Below, one piece after another: positions 32,301 to 44,300 of a stretch of DNA of 49,822 nt (positions are counted from its first letter, which is position 1; each line of letters opens with the position of its first letter). The position numbers and the translations under genes are program-made. The stretch is taken from assembly GCF_000003815.2 (NCBI RefSeq), contig NW_023365817.1, positions 1 to 49,822 on the forward strand, written 5' to 3'. This DNA is from Branchiostoma floridae (lineage: Eukaryota; Chordata; Leptocardii; Amphioxiformes; Branchiostomatidae). The notes beneath the pieces were generated by a model. The model was given only the letters and a program-made list of their open reading frames with translations. It was not told the DNA's origin and did no database searches.

Positions 32301-35300
32301 ATCTATATCCAACATGTATTTCAGTACCATGGACACAACCATCATCTATATTCTATTTCTTTTCCATGCACACAGATCCGTGTGTTCTGGGAGTTTACCG
32401 ACAGGGCTGAGAGTGTCTTGAAATCTGCGAACATTTTCCGGTGAGTACAAAATGATATTCTACAATCTGACCAGTTTCTATTCTTATTTTCATTCTAAAG
32501 ATTTCACTGATCATTTAACATTAAGTCGGCAGTTTCTCTAAGGTCTTATTTGAGTTTCTAAACTGTCTTAATCTGATTCTTGATAGATTAACTAAAGTAT
32601 TTTTAGTGGCCATTTTACATCATGAAAGATAAAGAAAAAGTGACCATTAACAAATTCAGAAAAACTTTCAATACTGATCATCATCATCATATCAGTCCAT
32701 GCCAGTACTTCAGCCAGGCCATGGCCTTTTCATTGGTAGCGTGCGTAGTCCAGTGGTTAGCGGCCATGCCTCTGGAACTAGAAGCCGTGAGTTCAATTCC
32801 GGCTGTGTCACCCACCCGACATGTATGCTACCAAAAAGGGTTGCAGTCCTTAGGAAGGAACGTTAAGCTGTTGTCCACTGTTCATTGTGCTTTTTGAAAA
32901 GGAACTTGAGGAATTTCCCACAATGAACCTGTAAATACTGTACATAGTGTCTGTCCTCTCTGTCACGACCAGTTAGCTAAAACTGGATCAAGATCACTTT
33001 TACTTTTTTTTACTTATAATACTGATGTTATGTTACTTGTCCCTTGGTCCTCCCACAACAGCATAGTGAAGACCACAGGGTACATGCTGTACATGATCCA
33101 CCTGGATGCCTGCATGTACTACAAGGTGTCAGACTTCCAGGGACTGGGGTCCAGCCGCTGGGTCTACAGTGGGTCTGGCAACAGGTATGTACAGGTCAGG
33201 TTAGGTCAGGTCAGTACAGGTCATGTCATGTCAGTACAGGTCATGTCAGGTCAGTACAGAACAGGTCAGGTCAGGTCAGTACAGGTCAGGTCAGGTCAGG
33301 TCAGGTCAGAACAGGTCTAGTCAAGTCAGTGCAGGTATATCATCTGCTGGAGATCACACGAATGTTGATCAAAGATGGATTGCAAACATTTCTAATAACT
33401 ATTGAATTGCCAAAAAGTAGTTACTTCAGCAACTTGATATGACTTTGGAAATGGTCAGACATTTCAGATAGTATCCGCTATCTTTCATCAGTGACACTGA
33501 AGATATCTGGAAGGAACTGTTTTTTATACCCTAACTTTGAATGCAAAAGAGCTGAAGACAATTTTGGATTGTCCAATATGAAACAAGGTATTCAAGACAA
33601 AGTCATGACGTCAAGCTGAAGACAAATTTGGATTCCAATAGGAAATAAAGGTAAGACAAAGTTAAGCAAAATATGTAGCTTTGTTAATGTTGCCATGACA
33701 TTTTATTTACTATAACTTACATTACCACTAATAATATTTTCCTAAAATAAATCACTGGACATAAAATATTAGATACTCTTAGATATTTCAGAAGGTTTTG
33801 AGGAATACTGTTCTAACCTTTTTTCTCTCCAATATTGTTTTTTTTATAACTTTTACTAATGAACAAATACCTACTATCTAATGAATGTCGTACCTTCTTC
33901 ACTGTATAACAACTAATAACCTCCCACCGCATCCCTTTTCTTGGGTCTCACAGTTATATCCGCTGTTATTACTGGGCCACTCGGACCCTGCTGTCCATAG
34001 GAGGAATCCCCACCCCCACCAATGACTTTGAGTACCTCATCATGCTGTGTAACTGGCTCTTGGGGGTCTTTGTGTTTGCCATGATAATTGCTCAGGTAAT
34101 GGTGGCACCAATGAGATCTTTTTGTCCGCGACTGTTTTGCTGTTAATGTGGACGTGGTAACCACTGTGACTACCCGTGCTAGCTGTCGTGTTATTTTTCT
34201 GGTGCCGGGACAGATAGGTAACGGGATCCGATAACATGGATGTCATCCTGCGTCTGTGTTTTGCTATTGTCGTGGATGTGACAATTGCTGTGCACCAAAT
34301 TAGGCACCAAGGTCCTTATTGTCTTGTTCTCCATGTTTTTTTATTTATTATGCATGATAATTGACTGGGCAGCAATGGTACTGCTGAGTCGTCCAGTGTC
34401 TCTCAGTCAATGTTGAAATCAGAGTGACTCCCTGTGCTTTCTGTGTTCGTAATGTTTACCCATTCTCCTATATGGGCCTCACCCTAAGTGTATACAATAT
34501 ATCTGAAATATTCTGCTGAAACTAGGCTGAGGTTTCCACTTTTGTGGCCTTCTACCACCTGTCAGCCAATCAGAGAAATGTCTTTATTATGTTTTCAGCT
34601 GATTCTCTGATTGACTGACAGCTTGATAGAGGCCACACCCACAAAAGTGGAACTTGTTACCTCAGCACAGTTTAACAGAGCATCCTCAAAGTATATTGCA
34701 TTAGGGATAAGGCTTAGTGTAGTTTAATGGATTCATTGTGACAACTACACTACCACAAGGCAGTACTGCTGAATTACATGTCTTTTAGCCATGCAACCAT
34801 TTGGACTTCTGGTAAAATTTTACGATGATCTCTTGTAATCACCAAGACAAGGCAGAAAGCAAAATACTCTTGACTTACAACAGAGATATTTCAATCCTCA
34901 CAAGCCTAATACACCTTTTTACATTGTGACTTAAACTTGACAGATCCGAGATGCCATTGGGACGGCCAACAAGGCGAAGGCTGAGTTCCGGCGTAGGATG
35001 GACAGCGTGGTGTCGTACATGACTCGTTTTAACATCCCCAAACCTGTCCAGGACCGCGTGAGACAGTGGTACACCTACACATGGAGCAAGGCTCGCATGC
35101 TGGGTAAGTAGTACTGTCTGAATGCAGAAATGGTCGCTGTGGTTTTCACAGTCTTTGCCTTGAAGTCTTCACCACAAACTCAAAACCACTGCAAACATTT
35201 CTTTGTTCTGTCTTCTACCCACTGCAGCTACTCATAAATCCTACTGTGATCTGTGTGTTGCAAGAGCACCTTACATGAAAGAATGAAATTCAATGTCTTT

Positions 35301-38300
35301 GAATGAACTTTATTGCACAACATTTAAATTTTGTACATGGTACAATGTAAGGCAACAGTAATAGATCAATTTATACAATGACACTATGAAAGATGACACT
35401 GATTTCAATGCTACATATGCATAATATTTCAAATTTGTCTTTTCCAACTATATGCTTTTTGTCATTTTTAGATTTATGGAAGGATGTACATGTCTTCAGT
35501 CACAAATTGAATTGGTACCTTGAGAACCTATTTTTCACAATACTAATTTAAAAACAATTTCATTATGATACGATATTTTATCCTATACACAGTACCTACT
35601 ACTTAAGGTGCACTCTCACTGTGCTTGCGTCAAGCTCGCGTCACTTCGGGATTCGTTCACAGCATCACTGTTTTGTTATTGTCTCTGATTTTTTTATTAT
35701 TCAGATATTGCGTAATAGCTAAAAGTATGACTTAGATGACGACAAAGTACACAAAAAGTAAGAAAATTTGTTCTTTATCTCTGAAATTCGTTGAGTATCT
35801 TTTGAACTCCACAGTGACGCAAGCTTGACGCAAGTGCAGTGAGAGTGCATCTTTAACTACACTAATGCTTATGATACAGTAACAACTAAACAGAGATATT
35901 ATAAAATGTTACCTCATGTTTTAAACCTTTAAGTATTGAGTTGTCTTCTCTCAACTATTCTGCAGATGAGATGGAACTGTTGAACCAACTACCTGTCAAG
36001 ATGCGGACTGACCTTGCCATCCAGGTGCACATGGGCACCCTCAGCAAGGTCAAACTCTTCCAGGTGATACAGAAGACAGTTCATTCTAGCTTTTCTTATT
36101 ATTGACCTAAACAGATGACAGTAAAGACAGTTAAAATGAAGTGAGTGGAAATGAAAAAAAAGATGTTTCCCTTTCTTTTGTGTCATCACCTTCCGGAAAA
36201 ATGGGGCATTTCTGTCTCTTTCACGAGATTCTGTGCATGCATGTGTGTATGTGTGTCCGTCCATCTGTCTGCTTGTGTTTTGGGGCCGTAACAATATAAG
36301 AAGCTATGGGATAATTGTAATAATATAATGATATTTGGCGAGTTGATCCTTGAAAGACATAGGTCAGTGTCAATTACGTGGCATAATATTTTCCTTGGTT
36401 ATACAGCAGAACATCCTTTTTTTGTTCCTTTGTCCTGCATGGCTTCTGATACTATAAATGCAGAAATGTTCGCGGTGGTTTTATGTTTGCGGTTTTCTCA
36501 GTGGGCACTTCAGCACGAATTTAAAACCACCATGAACTTTTTTCCATGGCAGTAAGAGACTACAGTGCATGGTGCTACTGCGAATTTAAAACCCGGTGCA
36601 CAGCAAAAAGTCCTTTTTCCCGCTACCGCAAAATTAAATCCCTGCAAACTTAAATGCATTTACAGTAATTAGCTTCTGGTCATTGAAATGGTGACTCTTG
36701 AAAAATGCGGGTGTAAAAAAGAGCTTTGTTCTACTGGTATTCAGTGATCTGATGAAACTATCACAGACTGACCATGATCTGGAGCCAGTCGATAGGTACA
36801 CAACTGTAGGGGTTCTGGTTTTGAGTGACACTGTACACTTTTATGACAAATCCCTGAGATTCTAAGTCCCAATACAGCATCATTGTTTCAGGACTGTGAC
36901 CGTCAGTTCCTGCGTGACCTGGTACTGAAGCTGAAACCTGTGCTGTATCTCCCTGGGGATGTGGTCTGTAGGAAGGTAATTAATAAAAAAATAAGTACTA
37001 ATAAAAATGTTGTTACTCGACTGACACTACCAAAAACCTGCAAAAATTTTATTACTGTATACATACCCAAATACCTGCTCCCAAATTTGTGCTAGTCTCA
37101 GACAAATCTGTGGGATCAAAATGTGAAATAAAATAAAAAAAAATTTAATCTAGTATGAACCACTTCTCCCCCAATCTCACACACATCTTGAACCAGATAA
37201 ATTCAAATTTATGATGATCTCCTCTCTTTTCCAGCAGGTAAGTAAGGGAGCAAGTAAACATTGCAATTTTGCTTAAATTCTATACATTTAATGTCCTCCG
37301 TGTTATTCCCACTGGCATTGTCTCCACAAATGTGTGAATTGCTACCACAAGTTACAAAATTGCTCAGAATAGAAAAACAGATTGAGTTTTGCATCCTTCT
37401 TAGAGCTCCAGCACCACCTTCCTCTATTTGAGGTCCTATCCTCACTTATCCATACAATAATGTCAAATACTGTACGAGCTTAATTGACTTGCAGCACATA
37501 CGTTTTGAATTTTGGAAAAGTTTAATAAAGCAAAATATGTTAATAATATATTAGAAGACTTTTGGTTTTGTGTGAGATGTTTATGCCACACTATTGTTGT
37601 TGTTCAGGGTGAAATTGGGAGGGAGATGTACATTGTGAATGAAGGGTCTGTACAGGTGGTGGGAGGGGCCAGTGGACGCTCCGTGCTGGCAACACTCAAT
37701 GTGGGCAGTTACTTTGGAGAAATCAGGTGAGGAACTGCAACCAAACACTATGATGATTAATAAATGATAATGATGAAGACCTTTATTGCACATTTTTGCC
37801 ACACTGGCTACCCGGTAAATACAAGTATCATTTTGTTATTCAAAAGCCCTACAGATTCTATGGACTTGATTGTGCTACAAATTTGTTATGCTGATGATGT
37901 TATTTTAGGAAATGTCTTAAAGTTTATGATCATACTATTAGCATTGATATCATAGTTCAGTAGACTATATGTGTTTCAGTATGTTGCAATAGAAATGATA
38001 ATTTAAGCTACAAAAGTTAAAGACTCTGAGAGATCATAATTGACAGTTTATAGAACATGTTTCCACAGTACTTACATTATTTTGTATCATAAACCCAAGA
38101 AGGGGTCCTTGTGCCATTTATCTGACAGGTGCATTATGCCTTTTGAAGAGTTCAAAAAGTGCATACTTTAGATTTAGTAAGAAAAGACCATAGTGCAAAA
38201 ACACTGGCAGGTATGTCTTTTTCAACCTTTTATTATGATAAGTTTTATCATCAGGTACAAGACCTGATACAGTCAAACCTTTGCATAGTGGCCACCTGGT

Positions 38301-41300
38301 CATTGTGGCCACTTCTTCCCATGGCCACCAACCCTTGGATTTTTCCCATTGACCTATAAACACTTAAAGAAATAGTCCATTATGAGTGGGCACCTGCCCA
38401 ATGCGGCCGCAGCCACATGCCATTTGGTCTCCAGTCCTGTAGAAACACTGCCTATTGTGGCAAAGACAGACGGAATTCCTCCAGTCAAGTCACATGTTCA
38501 GCCATACAGCAGCCATACCGTCACCCTCAGCTAGGTTTAAGATCTTTTAAATTTCAAAATAAAATGGCCCAGGCGGCCAAATCAGTAGATTGCAAAGTTT
38601 TTGAGTTTGCAAATGTGTGACATAAACCATCTTTGCGGTAGTAGAAGATATGGTGTAGCTCGGTCAATTAGACAGCATTTTCTCTATACAAGTGGCCACC
38701 CCTCTATAGTTTGACAGGTTTGACTGTTAGTACCTTTACTGCTATTTTAGTTTGCTGGCGGTTGGTGGTGGAAACAGGCGGACTGCGGATGTGGTGTCCC
38801 CTGGCTTCACCACCCTGTTTGTGCTGGATAAGAAGGACCTGAGCGAGGCCATCAAGGACTACCCACAGGTGCAGGAGGTGCTCAAACACAAGGCTAAGTA
38901 AGGAGCATTTCCTTCAAACAAGTTCTGCATGTAATCTTCATATGCACTGTTTCTTAAGGGAGGCAGAAGCCAGAAAGATGGGATATTATTACCTCCATGC
39001 AAAATGGAGGTACAGTGGAAGCCAGTTAATTGCACATCGGATTAACGCACACTTCTGTTAACTGCACGGGATACCAAAATCCCAAACCGGTGCGGTCCAG
39101 CTAGATAACTTCGCACTATTGCACCGGCCGGATAATTGCACCAAATTCACTGGCAAATAGGCCGTGCAATTAAGCGGCTTCTACTATATAGTTTTAGGCT
39201 TGTATATCTGTGTTTCTGGATATTTGTGGTCATCATAACATCTTGATGAACCACAGCGATGTTTTGTATGTATGTAGGAGTTGCGAAGACAGAGGTCAAG
39301 GTTGATTTTGAGCCCCCTGGAGCGTGACTTTGGTATTGCAGCAGAACTTCAATTTTTTTCATCTTTTGACCTGGACAATGCTATAGTCTGGTTTTTGATG
39401 TGTCGGTGTGCGTCTCTGTCTCTATGATAGTGTGTTTGTGTTTCTGGATATATCTGGTCAGCATAACTTTAGAACCTGTGGATAGATTGTATTGATAATT
39501 GTGGATATAAATGGATAGGAGTTGGTGAGACAAAGGTCAAGGTTGATTTTGGGCCCCCTTGTGTGTTACATTGGTATTGCAGTGGAAATTCCAACTTGTT
39601 TTTTCTCTGTAGCTGCCACAAGGTTATTTGTGGTCACAGTCTTCTACTGGGACCTCTTTCGCAGTCTTTTTGCCCCTCAGGATATCTTAGAATGCACCAT
39701 TTTAAATTGAAATTCTCAAAAACTATGGAAGGTGGATGCCCCGGGACCCACCTACAATTGAAGTCACTTACTGTGACTCACCAAGAAATTTGGACTCCCT
39801 ATGATAAAATCCTAGCTAAAAGCCTGGTGAACGTTTTTCAAGGGTGTCTTTTTAAAAGTGTAGCAACCTGAGATGGCAACATTTATCTGTAACACATTAT
39901 TGATAGGAAACTGCTGAAGAAGAGCGCTAAACGGGATGAGGTTGAAGAGAAGAAGGGCACCAAACAGGTGTCACTCGTGCAAGATGCACTGGTCCTGATC
40001 CCCAATGATGAACCGAGACAGGACACCCCCAAGCTGTTCCAGACGGTAGTGCAGGTGGCCAAACAGAAGGGCCTGGCATCCAAGATACTGCGATATCCAA
40101 GGAAGCGGAGGGGGAAAGTCAGGTGGGTGATTGGGTGTTGGTTCAGGTTACATTTATCACTTTTGCTGAGTGTGATTTATTGTTACGTTATGCAGCTTAT
40201 ATATCTGATGATGGTTGTCTATATGATTACATTTGTAGATTCATGTCTTTTTTAATACAAATGTAATTAATCTAAAACTGTGTATGTGTGTTTGTTTACA
40301 TGTGTGTTTATGTGTTTGTGTGTCTGCGTGCTTGTGCATGTGTGTGTCACCACGTCATATATATCAGTGTGTGTGTGTGTGAATGAATATTAAATGCATG
40401 ATGTTTTATCAATGTGTCATGCGTTTTAAACGACCAGCCCACGTTGGCTTATAAGACACACACAAACAAAAGTATAAACTAAGTAACATAGGATATGACA
40501 ACATATAAGTGAACGAAGGGTAGAAAATCCATAACTAACTTAACAACTTGAAAATGGAACTTGTGCGTGTATCCATAAGTGTGTGTGAGTGCTAATTTGT
40601 GTCATGTGTGTCTGAAAGTCTGCATATATGTATGTAATATATATTCTATATGTAGAACGAGGCACAATACTATGATTATTGAGGGATTATACATTTGTAG
40701 GAATATTACAAAGATGGAAACTATAGCACATTAACCCCGAATTCTTTCCAGTCCCCTTCTAAAAGATGAATGGGCCACCAACACCAGCTCCAGCACAGGG
40801 TCCAAGTCAGGGAAGCCGTCCATCGTCCCCAGCCTCCTGGACAGTGACGACCCTGATGATGACTACTCCACGGCTCTCTCTGAGGACGACTTCGAAAGCA
40901 GACAAAATCCTGCTAGAAACAAGGTATAGATACACGTACATTCTTGTTTCATCAGTTTGCTACTTTGTAAATGGATTGATACACTTTTATGATGCACAAC
41001 TACAGTCAAATTGAAGAAGAACACTGGGACTGACAAAATTTGGGTTACATGTATGTGGATAGGTGACCATATAGTCTGCATGTGCCAATGGGGGAAATTG
41101 GTAACCCCCAAAATGGTCACATTGGCAAGATGATCCTTATTTATATAGATGTGGTTTGACTGTAATGTTCAGTCAAACCTGTCTATAGCGGCCACTCAAG
41201 GGACTGGAGAGATATAGCCACTATAGACAGGTGGCCACTATGTATATAGAGAGAAAATGTTGATCAATTGACCATGAGCAAGTTACACATGATTTCAGTT

Positions 41301-44300
41301 CCCACTAATCTTTCTCGCCAAGTAACGTCGTCTCGATCGATAAATTCACCAACAAAGACTTGCACTTTACTGCTCAAGGCATTGCATACCTTCTGCTACT
41401 GCCAAAATGACCCTGTCAGGAACTCCAAATCCTAGCAAACTACAATTTCAAACTCGGTGCAGGGTGACATACACTACCAAAAATGCTTTTTCTTGTTTAT
41501 CTTGTTTGGCTTCCTCACAGAAAATTTTTCTTCCAGGAAGAAAATTATTCTGTCCCAAAGAAATGTTAGAAAAATGTGCTTGTCCATGGGGCAAGCAAAT
41601 TTTTTCTTGTTTTAATCTTGTTTTGCTTCCTCACAGAAAATTTATCTTCCTGGAAGGAAAAATAATCTTGTATTTCTTAAGAGTTGAATCTGGTTAGAAA
41701 AAAACAAGAATTTCTAGAATTTTTTTCTTGCATTGTAAGAAAAAATAAGAAGATTTTGCTTAAATGTCTAAAAAAAAATTTTGTAGTTTCTCGTTTTGCT
41801 TGAATTTTTTTCTACATTTTCTTCCTGCAAGAATATTTTTTCTTCATACAAGAATTGTCCATGGGGTAAGCAAAATAAGAAAAAAATCATTTTTGGTAGT
41901 GTAAGGCTGCAGTATGGTTGCAATAGGCATACAGTGTTTCTGTATCAACGGGACCAAAAATCGTGTGTCCGTGGCCGCTAAGCCTATTTCTTAATCATCA
42001 TGAATCCAAGGGACCGACAAAAAGTGGCCACTATGGCCAGGTGGCTGCTATGCAAAGGTGGCCACTTATACAGGTTTGACTGTAGTCTTGCCAATGTTTT
42101 GGTAGTCATTCTGCTACCTTAGTAGATCATCTCATTATTGCGGTGAGGAAGGTGGCAGGACTACCAAAACTTTAACATGTAATTCCTTTTAGTTGTGCAA
42201 CAAAGAACTGTATTTATCCATTATTTGCAAATTTGATGGTGATGAAAATACCTTTAAGTTTTATGTCTGTAAATGGCTATGCTTTTTTTTCTGTTTCTTC
42301 CTATTTGATGCTTTGATGGCATGAGTTATGGTTTCGTCAACTTGTTTTTTTTTTCATTTTGTTGTTGAAACACTAAAAAAACAGAAACTACAACACAAAT
42401 GGTCAGAGTAGTGAGTAGTCTCTTTTGTTGGTGACAGGTTTCCCAAGGAAAGCGGTCCCAGAACTGTAGTCCTGACACCTACTCGGACATTATGTCCAGT
42501 GGTTTTCTGATCAAGAACAGTCCCTTGCCTCCTATTGATCATCGAAAGGGTGTACGGCGGTAAGTTCACAGGGTACAACCTACGTCATCAAAATGGTGAC
42601 CACCAACTACCGAGCAGTGGTACTGTGATTCTTGTCATTTTCATGTTAGTTTTATAATTACTTCACTGCCAGTCTGAATTAAAACCAATGTTTCTATGAC
42701 TGTAACGTTGCAGTATTTAGTGCAACCACAAACCGCAAAATCACCTTTTCTGCATAAAGCAGAGTTATATCACCGCAAACTTAAAGGCACTAATACACTG
42801 TCTAGTAAGTTACAGTAGGTTGTCCACAAGCGGTAGCACAAATTTAATGTAGAACGTAACAATGCGCCAATGTGTCAGTGTGTGATATCCCTTTAGGTTA
42901 CACACTAACCTACAACTGTATCAGTAGGACACAAGGATCCTGGAAATTGTAAGCGACCTACCACTGTTCGCTAGTCGGCTGCCACTATTTAAATGAAATA
43001 GGTTGTACCTGGTGAAGTAGAGTTCTGACTGAACACCTCAAGAATCAGGCTCACTCTCTCATTTGTGTTTTTTGCTTTTTTTTAATCATATTTGTTACCT
43101 ATGTTGTGGTGATTTCTGCATTTGAGTTAATTTTGGCTTTTATCATCTATTCTTATGATGCTCATTGGCAAAGCTTAATGCATAATAAGTAATTTTTTGT
43201 TTTCCTCCACTACTTCACTCTGCAAACCTCTTGTCCTGACTTTCTGCTAGTGTTTGACCTCTGTGTTCTTGCCACTCAACTTGTAAGCCTGCATTGCTTA
43301 GTGCCCGGTCTCTGAGCTTTCTGACTGCTAGGCTGCATGCTGGGGTCCCTTCCAGTTTGCCCTTCATGCAGACAGACTGTGGATTGCTTGAGGGCGCTTT
43401 TGATGCATCTGATGCATTGTGCAATGTTTCTGTGGGATAGTTGGGGAGGGAGGAAGCGTTCCATGCCAGTCTGACACCGTATACAAATTTACAGCAACTA
43501 ATCAGTAACTAAAGTTACAGCATTTATATAGATGTGTCATCAGTATTCTAATCTTTTGGGCATGTTTTTGCAACAGTTGTGGAATGGCACCAGGACTGTT
43601 ATTATCTGTACTGTACTTACTGCAGCTGCATGGCTCATCATCGATGTCGTTTCTGTTGTGCTTTATCCTAATCTTCTCTGTCTCTCTCTCTCTCTCTCTT
43701 TCAGCTTAAGGATTGGGCACTGTGACAATGTGGTTCTTTCTCTGTTACTTACAAACTATGTATCTTCTGCCACCATTTCATCCTCACCATGAGTATGTTA
43801 GCTTACAAGGCCAGCTTTTTTCAAAAGCATTTCTTGTTAGCTTTGTTTGATATGCTGTAGTTTGTTGTCAATGTCTCTGTGGGCAGCTGCCACCAGCCTT
43901 AGATGCCTGACTGACCCTTGTGCATGGGGAGAGGCAATAAATAAGCTCAAAGGGCACAACCCGCCGTACTTGCTTTTTATCCGAACATTTTTTGGAAAGT
44001 GACCTCTGCCAGGTTTTTCTGAAAACGTGGGGAAGGAATGGCAAGAGCAGGGAGTACATCTCAACGCGCGTCATTTGCACGGTTTTGCACGGTATAGGTA
44101 TGTGGTCAAAACACCTATAGCTGTGAGCCGGTTGCGTGCATCGTTCGTTGTGCAAGTGGTAATTAGTGCTTACAATGTACAATGTCTGTTCGATTACCAC
44201 ATTACGGTATGCAGGCCCTACTTACATGTGCTGCATACGCACGGTTTCCTTACTTGCTGTACGGGGCACGTGCCAATCCGCAGCCTGTTGGGAGACAAAG

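Noticed and set aside
31524-32444. Plus-strand frames of up to 194 codons
   Set aside because: Translations of the 43-bp minisatellite; the same peptide appears in all three frames, so it is not a gene.
37839-37919. CYADDVIL, resembling a reverse-transcriptase YADD motif
   Set aside because: The frame has no other RT motifs on either side and lies in a CNGB intron; chance match is more likely.
43679-43800. Extra CNGB exon after the TC-rich TTTCAG
   Set aside because: Exons 20 and 21 already join in phase; the following sequence has no channel-like features.
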